Source: a virus
Length of the DNA stretch: 63,908 nucleotides
Strand: one strand, 5' to 3'
Virus record (IMG/VR): IMGVR_UViG_3300048033_000958
Span: 1-63,908 of that record
This document shows, piece by piece, positions 49,706 to 58,344 of the stretch. Position 1 is the first letter of the stretch. Every line of letters starts with the position of its first letter. Below the pieces are notes generated by a model. It made no database searches. It was not told where the DNA came from and saw nothing but the letters and a program-made list of their open reading frames with translations. The position numbers were made by a program, and so were the translations under genes.

Positions 49706-51961
49706 TTACTTTAATTGGTCTCTATAAGACTGCATTCTTACATTCTTCTTGTTCATCTGACTTACTACTTTATCATCAATAACAATCTGAACTGGTTGTG
49801 ATTGTATGTCTCTTCTAAGACCTTTAATTTCATCTAATAATGGGTCACTCTGCTGACCACCTGCTCCACCACCCGATTCTGAGTCTCCTCCCAATCCAAG
49901 TGCGTTTGCAATCATTGGTAGGAATACTCCCAAAATCATTAGAGTTGGTAGTAGTGGTGTAATCAATGCCAATCCCAATGCTAATGGAATCATAGATGCC
50001 CCTAATATAGCAAAGACACCTGCTAAAGCAATCAATCCTGGAGCAATCATCACTAATGCTACTAATTGTGTTGTTAATTCACCAAACATACCAAACCCTT
50101 TGGCAATTTCTTGGATAGCAATACCAAGAACTAATAAGGCAGCTGCGATTACCAACATTGCTGCTGCTCCTGCGAGGATTGCAACTGCACCCACCCCACT
50201 CATCATTATTGCTCCGACCAATGCTAAAGCACCTACGAGTGCTAACATAGATACAACTGCCATACCAACCGCATCCCAAGAAACTTTCATAAATTCTTGG
50301 ACTGCTTTAGCAAATACAAAAACCGATGCTGCTACCAATACAAGTGCAGCCCCACCAGCAAGTAGTTTCTTGCCATCTATTTTTTCGATACCCTTAGTGA
50401 ATCCAGTCATACCCTTACTACCACCTTTTGGTATTTCGGCCGTAGCTCCCTTTTTTGCTAATAGTTCTTTTCCTTTAGAAAAACTACCACCTGCAAATTG
50501 TGATTTCTTACCACCACCAAAGACACCTTTAATTTTACCACCAAGACCTTTTAAAGTCTTACCAATACCACTAAATGATAAATTCATATTTTTAGATAAT
50601 ACGGATGCTTGTGCTAATGCAGGTATTATTGCCGTAAATAATGTAGAACCCATACTTCCCATTGTTGCCAAAGTAGCCTGTGTTGCTTCTTGAGATTCTA
50701 TTTTTTTTGTAAGGGCTTCTTCATCGAGTCCTGGGTATTCAGCACGTAGTTTAGACATCTCTTCTTCTTTGACCAACATTTCGGTCATTTGGTCTACTGA
50801 CATACCATACGCATCTGCGTATGCTTTTTGTGCCATTGGACCGAGTTTACCAAATTCTTTAGAAGAACCAACTTGTTCTGACAATGCTTTACTTAATTGT
50901 GATGCATCACCAGTCATTTGATATTGTAATGCAGCTTCTCTAACTTTTTGAGCATTAATGTCTTTACCCAATAACATTCTTGCCTTCATCTCTGCTTTTA
51001 AAGAACCTTCAATGTTTAACATATTATCTGATACTGAATTTAACAATTCCATTGATTGTCCGTGTTTTTTCAACTCAGCAGTTTTACGGGCTAATACTCT
51101 GATTTCTTCCTCTGATTTACCAACAAGTAAATTTTGATTATTTGCCATTTCTTGAAGAACTGCTGAAGCAGCTACTCCTTCTTGCATTGCAATTGCTTTG
51201 ATTGAATCGGTCATATCTCCAGCATCACCTGCTGCTTGACCAAATATAGCACTTAGTTGTGCGGGTCCTTGAACCCCTAATGCGGATAGTTCTGCGATAT
51301 TCTTCTGACTATCCATAGTTAGATTTGATATTGTCCCAAAGTATTGTGCGGATTCTTTAGCAGCATCTGCTAATGCTTGAGAACCATATAACATACCTTC
51401 TATACTAAATGATGCGGCAAGTGTTTGTGCCCCGATTTCTGCGGCTTCTCCTGCGGACACACCTAAATTGATATATAAGTCTTTTGCTAAACCCACTGTA
51501 TTTCCTACAAACTCAGATATTTTCTTAACACCTGCTGTGATTGCCATCACACCAAGGGCGGCTGCCCCACCTACCTTAAATGCTTCAACATACTTGCTAT
51601 TCATCCCTAAGGCATCTTTGAGATTGCCTTTTAGGTCCTTCATCAGGTCACCACGTTGTTTTTCTTGTTTTACAAGTTTTTCTGCAGTTTCAAGCTGTTC
51701 CAACATCTGTTTGGCCAAATCTTCATTTTTATCATATATCTCAGAAATGATTTTTTCCTTGGCTTCAGCAATCTTTGTTAACTTAGATTCTAAGTCTTTT
51801 GCTTCTAAAATGGCAGCAGTATTTTCTTTTAGAATCTTACCCTCGCGAGTTCTACCATCTAAGTTTTTTTGCAATATGTCAGACAGATTCTTCTGAATCT
51901 GTTCTTCAGCTCTCATTGCATCAACACGTGCTTGGGTATCTTTTCTTTCGTTTGTAGCCAT
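49706..51961 (-). CDS. tail tape measure protein
   Basis: This 751-aa protein has a long N-terminal coiled coil (about 1-110), a helical middle with SIEGMLYGSQALADAAKESA and ALSEQVGSS repeats, a glycine/lysine-rich segment (SGIGKTLKGLGGKIKGVFGG), and a very hydrophobic region (about 545-690) rich in Ala, Leu, Val and Ile. This is the tape-measure pattern. It sets tail length and is ejected into the host membrane. It lies downstream of the tail-chaperone-like pair, as in most tailed phages. Confidence 0.88.
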   Translation of the reverse strand: MATNERKDTQARVDAMRAEEQIQKNLSDILQKNLDGRTREGKILKENTAAILEAKDLESKLTKIAEAKEKIISEIYDKNEDLAKQMLEQLETAEKLVKQEKQRGDLMKDLKGNLKDALGMNSKYVEAFKVGGAAALGVMAITAGVKKISEFVGNTVGLAKDLYINLGVSAGEAAEIGAQTLAASFSIEGMLYGSQALADAAKESAQYFGTISNLTMDSQKNIAELSALGVQGPAQLSAIFGQAAGDAGDMTDSIKAIAMQEGVAASAVLQEMANNQNLLVGKSEEEIRVLARKTAELKKHGQSMELLNSVSDNMLNIEGSLKAEMKARMLLGKDINAQKVREAALQYQMTGDASQLSKALSEQVGSSKEFGKLGPMAQKAYADAYGMSVDQMTEMLVKEEEMSKLRAEYPGLDEEALTKKIESQEATQATLATMGSMGSTLFTAIIPALAQASVLSKNMNLSFSGIGKTLKGLGGKIKGVFGGGKKSQFAGGSFSKGKELLAKKGATAEIPKGGSKGMTGFTKGIEKIDGKKLLAGGAALVLVAASVFVFAKAVQEFMKVSWDAVGMAVVSMLALVGALALVGAIMMSGVGAVAILAGAAAMLVIAAALLVLGIAIQEIAKGFGMFGELTTQLVALVMIAPGLIALAGVFAILGASMIPLALGLALITPLLPTLMILGVFLPMIANALGLGGDSESGGGAGGQQSDPLLDEIKGLRRDIQSQPVQIVIDDKVVSQMNKKNVRMQSYRDQLK

Positions 51962-51977
51962 TTATTATTACACCATT

Positions 51978-52199
51978 TTATTTGAAGAATGGGTCATCTT
52001 TAGTGGAATTCCAATCTATTGGTTTAATGTTGTACTTTTTTAGAATCTTTTGGTAATCTGGGTCGTTTGTTAGTTTATCAAGTTTCTTTTTCTTGATTGC
52101 CACTCTTATAGAATTCAAAAAATCAGATACAGCACTTTCGTTCATACCTCTTTTTTTGAGTGACTCAACAATCCCTTCAAGTTTTTTATTTGAATCCAT
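51978..52199 (-). CDS. small helical protein before tape measure (73 aa)
   Basis: This protein starts MDSNKKLEGIVESLKKRGMN, is strongly basic in the middle (AIKKKKLDKLTND), and ends IKPIDWNSTKDDPFFK. AAAGAGGATTAC precedes the ATG, and a late-type core lies 20 nt upstream behind a terminator. It probably assists tape-measure or tail assembly; no family recognised. Confidence 0.6.
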   Translation of the reverse strand: MDSNKKLEGIVESLKKRGMNESAVSDFLNSIRVAIKKKKLDKLTNDPDYQKILKKYNIKPIDWNSTKDDPFFK

Positions 52200-52218
52200 A
52201 GTAATCCTCTTTATATAC

Positions 52219-52226
52219 TATAAATA
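52219..52226 (-). promoter_or_regulatory. late-type promoter core TATTTATA
   Basis: TATTTATA on the minus strand, 20 nt before the ATG of the 73-aa gene and directly after a terminator. No -33 TTTG at the early-type spacing. Confidence 0.65.
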
Positions 52227-52229
52227 TGG

Positions 52230-52252
52230 AAAAACCCAACTTTAAGTTGGGT
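52230..52252 (-). terminator. rho-independent terminator after tail chaperone genes
   Basis: ACCCAAC (minus strand) pairs with GTTGGGT, a 7-bp stem with a 5-nt loop that can extend, followed by TTTTT on the minus strand. It stands 6 nt after the stop of the gp51-like frame and just before the late core at 52219-52226. Confidence 0.8.
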
Positions 52253-52257
52253 CTTCC

Positions 52258-52476
52258 TTACTTTCTTGTCTTTGCTCTTATTTTCGCTGCTTCTTTATCG
52301 TGTGCTTTCTTCTCTTCTTCCTTAAACTCAACAATTTTATTGATATAAAACTTACGAGTCCAAATTGGCATATTGTAAACATCCGAGAAGGTAAATCCAC
52401 CATTTCCGTGGTAGATTAGGTCAAAAATATGAGCGTGTAGATACTGCCTATAATTAATTGGAAGGCCAAAAAAAGG
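52258..52476 (-). CDS. gp51-like tail chaperone frame without canonical start
   Basis: The open frame from the codon after a TGA (52477-52479) encodes PFFGLPINYRQYLHAHIFDL, IYHGNGGFTFSDVYNMPIWT and a charged helical tail (EFKEEEKKAHDKEAAKIR). The YHG-GGF--SDVYNMP-W pattern is that of short T4 gp51-like or tail-chaperone proteins next to gp26. There is no ATG, GTG or TTG before an internal ATG in NMPIW. It may be reached by +1 slippage at the T7 run (52468-52474), giving a fusion of about 354 aa, or start at ATT 52458 overlapping the upstream stop. Confidence 0.7.
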   Translation of the reverse strand, partial: PFFGLPINYRQYLHAHIFDLIYHGNGGFTFSDVYNMPIWTRKFYINKIVEFKEEEKKAHDKEAAKIRAKTRK

Positions 52477-53323
52477 TCACATCCATTGGCAGTAGCATCT
52501 CTCTCCCTTCCCCGGTCTCCTCAGATACAAATTCCCAAGTTAGGTCAATGTCAGGTACTACTTCGTTAATATACGCTCTGAGGGCCTTAGAATCTACTGC
52601 GAATAGTTCATTATCAACGAAATGATTAATTGTTTTTTGCTCACTATCTCCATCTACTGATAAAATCATAGTTTTCATACGAGTGGTGAGTTCTCTTGAG
52701 GTTGAATCTTTTAGTTTACGATTCGCCTTTGCCAATTCCTCAGTTGTGTGTTTTACCTTTCTCTCTTTACTCTCAGTCATTGCCATAAAGGTAATTTTTC
52801 TTTGAGAACGAGGTAGTGTAAATTCAAACTCATTTTTATGAGGTTCTAATTGTTGTGAACCATCATACTCTTTGTTTTCAAACTGAGTGAGGTCGATGGT
52901 TTCTTTTTGTTTATTACCACTATAAGGGTCTTCCACTTCAACTTCGTAATCTTTACCATATCCCAAGATTCTTGCAGCAATCATAATGGCATTTTTGTCA
53001 CCAGTCACCAAGTCTACATACTTGATAGGCATACCTTCACCATTTGATACGATAAGAGATTGGAATAGTCGGTCAAGAACCGAACCATCTTTGATGTATG
53101 ACTGAGTTGTGAGGATATCCTCTTCCTTTGCAGTCATATACTTCATTTCGACTTTACCACTTGATAGTGGATTGTCGTTTGCATAAATCAAACCCTTTGA
53201 TGGGAGTTCGATAATTTCAGTTGGAAACTTGTAATCACTTACTTGTTTCACTTCGTGTTGTTGTCTAATCTGAGCAGCTAAATCAGCATCAGACATTTTG
53301 TAGTCATCTTGTAAATCTGCCAT
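52454..53323 (-). CDS. 26: gp26-like tail assembly/baseplate protein
   Basis: This 289-aa protein is read from ATG 53323 (MADLQDDYKMSDADLAAQIR) because AAAGGAAGTT precedes it and the late promoter ends 31 nt upstream. It has PTEIIELPSKGLIYANDNPL, EMKYMTAKEEDILTTQSYIK and ends DVTFFWPSN. This is the T4 gp26-like protein of T4-like phages. Position between tube and tape measure is that of a tail assembly chaperone, and the next frame (gp51-like) overlaps it, as in gpG/gpGT arrangements. Probably cytoplasmic, binding the tape measure. Confidence 0.75.
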   Translation of the reverse strand: MADLQDDYKMSDADLAAQIRQQHEVKQVSDYKFPTEIIELPSKGLIYANDNPLSSGKVEMKYMTAKEEDILTTQSYIKDGSVLDRLFQSLIVSNGEGMPIKYVDLVTGDKNAIMIAARILGYGKDYEVEVEDPYSGNKQKETIDLTQFENKEYDGSQQLEPHKNEFEFTLPRSQRKITFMAMTESKERKVKHTTEELAKANRKLKDSTSRELTTRMKTMILSVDGDSEQKTINHFVDNELFAVDSKALRAYINEVVPDIDLTWEFVSEETGEGREMLLPMDVTFFWPSN

Positions 53324-53354
53324 AACTTCCTTTGTTATAATTTGGTTAACCACA

Positions 53355-53362
53355 TATAAATA
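53355..53362 (-). promoter_or_regulatory. late-type promoter core TATTTATA
   Basis: TATTTATA on the minus strand, 31 nt before the gp26-like ATG, behind the terminator at 53386-53415. Confidence 0.65.
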
Positions 53363-53385
53363 TGGAACTCAAACATTTATAATAC

Positions 53386-53415
53386 AAAAACCCCCACCAA
53401 AAGGTGAGGGTTTGT
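53386..53415 (-). terminator. rho-independent terminator after the 83-aa gene
   Basis: On the minus strand AAACCCTCACC, a TTTT loop, and GGTGGGGGTTT form an 11-bp stem with one G-T pair, followed by TTG. A T-run also flanks the plus-strand side, so it could stop transcription in both directions. Confidence 0.8.
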
Positions 53416-53434
53416 TTTTCATAGTACAATTTTA

Positions 53435-53686
53435 TTAAACTTGTTCCCAAGTATATGAACCACTATCTCCGAGTAGTTTCCATTCACCACCACCAGTATA
53501 TGCTTCTGGCATATCGATGTCGGTTCTTACACACTCATACCCATTGGTCCAAGTGTATGGGAAGTTTTCATCGATGTCGAATGAACAACTAACTGCAGTA
53601 GTGTCATCTTCAGTAATAGTAATTGTTCCTGCAAAGGTAACTGCATCAACTACATAATCTTGTCTTCTTCTAATAATATTTTTCAT
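53435..53686 (-). CDS. small beta-rich virion-region protein (83 aa)
   Basis: A basic start (MKNIIRRRQDYVVDAVTF) is followed by acidic, aromatic and glycine-rich stretches (GYECVRTDIDMPEAYTGG, SGSYTWEQV). It is not similar to a family I know. It lies between the tail tube gene and a terminator, so it is expressed with the tube. A small decoration or tail protein is possible. Confidence 0.55.
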   Translation of the reverse strand: MKNIIRRRQDYVVDAVTFAGTITITEDDTTAVSCSFDIDENFPYTWTNGYECVRTDIDMPEAYTGGGEWKLLGDSGSYTWEQV

Positions 53687-53705
53687 AATATATCTTAGTT
53701 AAAAA

Positions 53706-54194
53706 TTAGTATTGTAGGATTGCGTAATCGTAAGTAAGTGTCAATTCAACTGTTGCCAAATCTTCACCACTATAATCCATATCAGAGAAATTAGCAGATT
53801 GAATGTAAGCACCTTTCAATGTCCACTCTTCTACTTTATCACCAACAGGACCCAAACTATTGAATGTGATATCTTTCTTGTAGAAGTCAGAGTATCCATC
53901 ACGACCAGTTACTGATTCGTGGTGTAGTCTTACCCACTCCATAGTTGCTTGTGCAGCTGATGGAACTACTGGGTCGTACAATGTTACTGACAAGTCACTC
54001 CATTCAGAACGACCTTTCACATATCTACGAGTGTTGATATGGTCGATAGTCACTTTACCATTAGTAATCTCAGGTCTTGCAGAAGTCTTAATCAAGTATG
54101 CAGGAATACCTTCGATGTACATAATGAACCTATTTGACATTTTAGGTTCAAAGTTGGTGAACATAATTTCATTTGGGTCTAATAGCTGTGCCAT
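53706..54194 (-). CDS. 19: tail tube protein (T4 gp19-like)
   Basis: This 162-aa protein has the typical order NRFIMYIEGIPAYLIKTSAR, ITIDHINTRRYVKGRSEW-like text, VTLYDPVVPSAAQATMEWVR and YDYAIL at the C-terminus. It stacks as hexamers to form the inner tube of the contractile tail. AGGAGATTATAA stands before the ATG and a late-type core 26 nt upstream. Size matches T4 gp19 (163 aa). Confidence 0.92.
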   Translation of the reverse strand: MAQLLDPNEIMFTNFEPKMSNRFIMYIEGIPAYLIKTSARPEITNGKVTIDHINTRRYVKGRSEWSDLSVTLYDPVVPSAAQATMEWVRLHHESVTGRDGYSDFYKKDITFNSLGPVGDKVEEWTLKGAYIQSANFSDMDYSGEDLATVELTLTYDYAILQY

Positions 54195-54219
54195 TTATAA
54201 TCTCCTATTGTCTCTTTCT

Positions 54220-54227
54220 AATAAATA
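54220..54227 (-). promoter_or_regulatory. late-type promoter core TATTTATT
   Basis: TATTTATT on the minus strand, one base from the TATTTATA core, 25 nt before the tail tube ATG. Confidence 0.6.
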
Positions 54228-54242
54228 GTCTAATTCTTACAT

Positions 54243-56576
54243 TTATGCTTCAGGGAAAGCCGCACCAGTTGGAAGAATGTTGAAGTCAAGTACGATGAAC
54301 TCAGCAGTCTTCGTTGGTTGTAAGTAAATCTCCCCTACCATAATGTTTCTATCAATTACATCTGGAGTGTTGTTAGTATCATCCATCACAACTCTAAATG
54401 CGTACAAACCATTTCTTTGTTGGATTGATTCCAAGTAAGGATTCACAATTGATAGGAATCTATTTCTTGTTGCAGCAGTATTGTTTTCGAATACCAAGTA
54501 TCTTGTTGAAGATGCGATGTATTTCTTAACTGCGATTAACAATCTTCTTACATTGATTCTATCCAATGCAGATGGTTTTGCTTGTAGTGTCTTTTGACCG
54601 AATACCGTAGCACCTTGTCCTGGGAAAGTTGCGATTGGGTTGATTCGACCTTCGTATAATGTGTCTCTCTCATCGTGAGTCAAACGAGTCTTAACTTCGA
54701 TTACATTTGGAAGACCACCACGATTCAAACCTGCTGGTGCGTACCATTCGGCACTTACAGCATCGTTGAATGCAATTACACCAGGAAGTACAACACTTGG
54801 CGGTACCCATACTGGTTTGTTTTTATCAGTATCCAAAATCTTAACCCAAGGGTGGTAAGTAGCCACATAGTTTGAGTCAAATGAAGTTAGTGAATTTTTC
54901 ACAGTTGCAATAGAGTCAGAGTAACCACCTGCATCCATTACATAGAAACAATCTAATCTATCTTCACACATATCTTTTGCGTAAGTAGTTACTGCAGAGT
55001 GTAGTCTATTGATTACACCTGGAAGTGCAATCATATTGATATCGAACTCATCAGGGTTTGAGATTGCATCAATTGCTTTTCTATATGCAATTGTACCTGC
55101 TGCTGTAGCAGATGAAAGGTTGAACCCTTGTGCGTTACCTGCAACGATTGAAGAACCCACGTTTACTACTCTATTTGGTTCATATCCATCGAAACCACCT
55201 TGGAATGGTACTAAGAATTTCTTAGCACTCAAGTCAGATGTCAATGAGATAGCAGCACCATTTGATTCACAAGTTGCCAAATCAAAGTCAGAACCAACAG
55301 TTTCAGTATTTGAATCTGGAAGTGGTTGTAGGAAGTTCAAGTTATCAGTCGTAGTAAAATCGAATGAGTAACCCAAGAATGCTCTCTTGTTGTACTCACT
55401 TGAGATAGACTGAGATACATTGTAAGTTGGAGTAGGTAAGTTGTAAGATGAATGTAGAGGTGAAGTTACAGCACCGAATCCGAATGGAACGAGTGTTGAA
55501 TCAATAGCACCACTATCAACATCATCAGCTACTTCTACTCTAATGTGAGCAGATGCGTTAGGGTAATCACCATTTGAGTTTAATTTACCATTTGCATCAA
55601 CTGTGATATACTTGTCACCAATTACTCTCTTAATGTAGTTTGGTGAGTTAGGGTCAAGATTTACACCTTGGAACTCTTCTACGATGTTTGGTCTAAGGTC
55701 AGAATCTTGAACACTTTGTCCAAAAATTGAATTAGGAATCTTTCCAGTATCTACTCTTCTTACGATTACACTAAATGTACCATACTCAGAACCTGGCACC
55801 TCTGAAGCTGGTCTAATGTCACGAATACCTACTTTGAATTCGTAGTTCGTAGAGTTACCGTGAGATAGTGTATGGAATTTAATCAAGTTAATAGCTTCAC
55901 CACCAACTTTTTGTGATTTAATCCAAGGAGTTACTGCCTCTTGATATGTCTTCGTGTAATCAACATCAACTTGCTGAACTGAAACCTTAACATCTTCACC
56001 AGTTGCGAATGATGCAGATTGGAATGTTCCAAAGTTCAATTGAGTGTAAGCATCTTTAGAAGACTTAGGAGCATATCCATATGTCTTAGTAATGTAGTTT
56101 TCATTTGATGGGTTCAATGATGCGGAAGTATTTGCTTCAGCAACTGAACTACCAGTCAATGTTAAAATGAAAGAAGATGCACTTGCAACTGCATCTACCG
56201 ATGAGTCATCGAAGTCACCACCATTTGAAGTAGTAGTTGGGTGAAGTAAAGCACCTACTAACTCACCTTCAGATGATGATACTACCAATGCTAATGGTTT
56301 AGCAGTGTATCCATCTTGACCTAATACTCTTACGATAGTAGCAGTACCTGCTTCCTCTAAATAAGATTGGGCAGTATACGGAAGATATGAATCTTCAGTA
56401 AGACCACCGAACTTTTGTTGGAATTCTTGAAAAGACTCTACTTGTGTTGGAACAAAAGCAGGTCCTTTGATTGATTGCCCGATAAGAGCAGCACCTATCT
56501 CACCAATACCTTGTGGTAAAAATGAAAGGTCTTTTTCTCGTGTAAATACGCCAGGACTTACAATTCTTTCAGCCAT
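54243..56576 (-). CDS. 18: tail sheath protein (T4 gp18-like)
   Basis: This 777-aa protein starts MAERIVSPGVFTREKDLSFL and has GIGEIGAALIGQSIKGPAFV, PVWVPPSVVLPGVIAF, RINPIATFPGQGATVFGQKT and SRYLVFENNTAATRN near the C-terminus. The first and last parts form the conserved sheath core; the long middle (about 130-450) is the variable surface domain, larger than in T4 (659 aa). AGGAGAAAATA precedes the ATG. It contracts to drive the tube into the host. Confidence 0.95.
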   Translation of the reverse strand: MAERIVSPGVFTREKDLSFLPQGIGEIGAALIGQSIKGPAFVPTQVESFQEFQQKFGGLTEDSYLPYTAQSYLEEAGTATIVRVLGQDGYTAKPLALVVSSSEGELVGALLHPTTTSNGGDFDDSSVDAVASASSFILTLTGSSVAEANTSASLNPSNENYITKTYGYAPKSSKDAYTQLNFGTFQSASFATGEDVKVSVQQVDVDYTKTYQEAVTPWIKSQKVGGEAINLIKFHTLSHGNSTNYEFKVGIRDIRPASEVPGSEYGTFSVIVRRVDTGKIPNSIFGQSVQDSDLRPNIVEEFQGVNLDPNSPNYIKRVIGDKYITVDANGKLNSNGDYPNASAHIRVEVADDVDSGAIDSTLVPFGFGAVTSPLHSSYNLPTPTYNVSQSISSEYNKRAFLGYSFDFTTTDNLNFLQPLPDSNTETVGSDFDLATCESNGAAISLTSDLSAKKFLVPFQGGFDGYEPNRVVNVGSSIVAGNAQGFNLSSATAAGTIAYRKAIDAISNPDEFDINMIALPGVINRLHSAVTTYAKDMCEDRLDCFYVMDAGGYSDSIATVKNSLTSFDSNYVATYHPWVKILDTDKNKPVWVPPSVVLPGVIAFNDAVSAEWYAPAGLNRGGLPNVIEVKTRLTHDERDTLYEGRINPIATFPGQGATVFGQKTLQAKPSALDRINVRRLLIAVKKYIASSTRYLVFENNTAATRNRFLSIVNPYLESIQQRNGLYAFRVVMDDTNNTPDVIDRNIMVGEIYLQPTKTAEFIVLDFNILPTGAAFPEA

Positions 56577-56613
56577 TATTTTCTCCTAAATTCTAAAATT
56601 TGGTTTTCCTTAT

Positions 56614-56621
56614 AATAAATA
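56614..56621 (-). promoter_or_regulatory. late-type promoter core TATTTATT
   Basis: TATTTATT on the minus strand, 37 nt before the sheath ATG; one base from the common core. Confidence 0.55.
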
Positions 56622-56646
56622 CACCAAAAAATAGGGAAACGACTAC

Positions 56647-56928
56647 TTATTTGGTAGGTGTGAATTGATTTGTATTAATATCGTAAGTACCCTCACCATA
56701 TTTCTCTTTTAATTCAGCACTTAATTCCACTTCTTGTTGTCTTAGAGTAGTGTAACCATCAATCAAAGATTGTTTCTCGCTCTTTAATGCTTGGAACTCT
56801 TGTTCTAATCCGTGGATTTGTAGTTCGATTTCACCAATTCTAGTATTGGTGGTAATTACTTTTTGTTGAAACTCTTGAATCTTGTTCACTTCTTCTTGAG
56901 TGAATTGGACTACTGTTTTTTCTTCCAT
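56647..56928 (-). CDS. small coiled-coil protein (93 aa)
   Basis: The start MEEKTVVQFTQEEVNKIQEF is followed by a continuous heptad coiled coil to about residue 80 and a short TYDINTNQFTP end. I know similar short coiled-coil proteins beside sheath genes of other T4-like phages, with no proven role. It has its own late-type promoter. Confidence 0.65.
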   Translation of the reverse strand: MEEKTVVQFTQEEVNKIQEFQQKVITTNTRIGEIELQIHGLEQEFQALKSEKQSLIDGYTTLRQQEVELSAELKEKYGEGTYDINTNQFTPTK

Positions 56929-56954
56929 AACTTTGTATTATTATTGTTCTACTA

Positions 56955-56962
56955 TATAAATA
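56955..56962 (-). promoter_or_regulatory. late-type promoter core TATTTATA
   Basis: TATTTATA on the minus strand within ACATATTTATATAG, 26 nt before the ATG of the 93-aa coiled-coil gene. Confidence 0.65.
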
Positions 56963-56970
56963 TGTAAAAA

Positions 56971-57810
56971 TTATTCATTACCTATCTTTGTTGAGGAATC
57001 ATTTCCACCTAATTTAGGACTCTCACCCCAAGATACCTTACCAACTGAGATTCTTCTCTTAGTATTGTTGGTTACTGCTGCATATTCTGGAACGATATAT
57101 GCCTTTGCAGTCAGATTGATACTTGCCTTGGTAATTCTATCTTGACCCATCTCTGAAATGGTTTCAAACCCATAGGAATCACCTTTGATTACGAATTTGT
57201 ATCTATCACCAAAAGAACGACCTTGGAAAAACACGATTTGTTCAACAATCTTGTTTACTTGCTCCATATAATCACACCAAACGACCACTTCGTACTCTAA
57301 ATTTACATAATCGGGTCTTTCAACCGACATATACTCTTTTTTAGGTGATTGACCAGTCAAAATAGAAAATTGGTCGTATCTATTGGTTCTATTGTACTTT
57401 CTCTCGAACATTTGGTGTGCATCTTCGTTTTGTGCCACCTTCAACTTTGCTAAATCAGTATTAATTGAAAGATTGTTTCGTTTGAATGAGATAACTGGTG
57501 TTAGAATCATACCATTATCATCTTTCATAAACCCATCTCGTTGAGCAGATGCCCATTTTTCAGGAGATGCGTACATTACTGGTACTGGATAGAATCTACC
57601 ATCATCTTCGATAGTAGGTTTTACATCTTTTTCCAAAAAAGTCTTAAAAGCAGAATCTACATCGTAGATACCAACTGAGACATTCTTTACATTGTCTTGG
57701 TCTCTGCGAATCTGCTTTGCCTTATTCAGTTTTACATCTTCACTTGTAGAAGATTGAGTCTGAGTAATGTTTGGTTTGGATGTATCTTGATTTCTATACT
57801 TTTGTGCCAT
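56971..57810 (-). CDS. 15: proximal tail sheath stabilisation protein (T4 gp15-like)
   Basis: This 279-aa protein has RFYPVPVMYASPEKWASAQR and ILTPVISFKRNNLSINTD, then LEYEVVVWCDYMEQVNKIVE and QIVFFQGRSFGDRYKF. These match the T4 gp15 pattern of 'VPITYAS ... YELSIFTRYEDDMFQIVEQI'. It caps the top of the tail and joins it to the neck. It follows the gp13- and gp14-like genes in the expected order. Confidence 0.82.
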   Translation of the reverse strand: MAQKYRNQDTSKPNITQTQSSTSEDVKLNKAKQIRRDQDNVKNVSVGIYDVDSAFKTFLEKDVKPTIEDDGRFYPVPVMYASPEKWASAQRDGFMKDDNGMILTPVISFKRNNLSINTDLAKLKVAQNEDAHQMFERKYNRTNRYDQFSILTGQSPKKEYMSVERPDYVNLEYEVVVWCDYMEQVNKIVEQIVFFQGRSFGDRYKFVIKGDSYGFETISEMGQDRITKASINLTAKAYIVPEYAAVTNNTKRRISVGKVSWGESPKLGGNDSSTKIGNE

Positions 57811-57811
57811 C

Positions 57812-58339
57812 TTATAATCCTAGTGGTACTTCGTTATCGTTTTGTCTTGAGTTACCTTTATAAGTATCTACTAATTTGATAGATGTTTGTCGAGTAACGT
57901 GTGCATCGCATATAATAGATACATTAAGACCTTGTGAATCACCACCATCCCAAGTATCTGGGTTTTTACCTGCGACATATTGATAAGAGTATTGTGCATC
58001 AATCAAGTGATACTCACCATTCCATTGAATAATATCACCAACTTCGGGTACAAGGTTCTTTTCAACTAATGTATCACGAAGAAATCTGAATTGTACTTCA
58101 CGAGAGTATGATTGACCAAAGTCATCTGAGATTTGTGTGGACTGACCTCTCTCTATCAAACAAGGAATTTTGATTGGTTGGTTAAATACCTTATCCTTAC
58201 CCTCACCATATAGGTTTGCTTTAGTTTCAGTCAAAGCAACTTGATAATAGTAGATTTCCGTATCAATAATGTCATTGATAAGTTCCTTATTCACTTTATT
58301 GAATAATGACATATCTCTTTGTCCACCGAATAGTGCCAT
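57812..58339 (-). CDS. 14: neck protein (T4 gp14-like)
   Basis: This 175-aa protein starts MALFGGQRDMSLFNKVNKEL and reads IDTEIYYYQVALTETKANLY, IPCLIERGQSTQ and VPEVGDIIQWNGEYHLIDAQ. Position between gp13- and gp15-like genes and the 'IYYY ... E...K ... Y-GE ... P-VGDII--' pattern fit the gp14 neck family, though it is shorter than T4 gp14 (256 aa). Confidence 0.65.
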   Translation of the reverse strand: MALFGGQRDMSLFNKVNKELINDIIDTEIYYYQVALTETKANLYGEGKDKVFNQPIKIPCLIERGQSTQISDDFGQSYSREVQFRFLRDTLVEKNLVPEVGDIIQWNGEYHLIDAQYSYQYVAGKNPDTWDGGDSQGLNVSIICDAHVTRQTSIKLVDTYKGNSRQNDNEVPLGL

Positions 58340-58344
58340 CTACA

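Noticed and set aside
50100-50693. Long plus-strand open frame (197 aa) opposite the tape measure gene
   Set aside because: It is antisense to the alanine/valine-rich hydrophobic part of the tape measure; such composition keeps the opposite frame open. No ribosome site or promoter and all neighbours are on the minus strand.
55009-55371. Plus-strand open frame (120 aa) opposite the tail sheath gene
   Set aside because: Antisense shadow of a certain structural gene.
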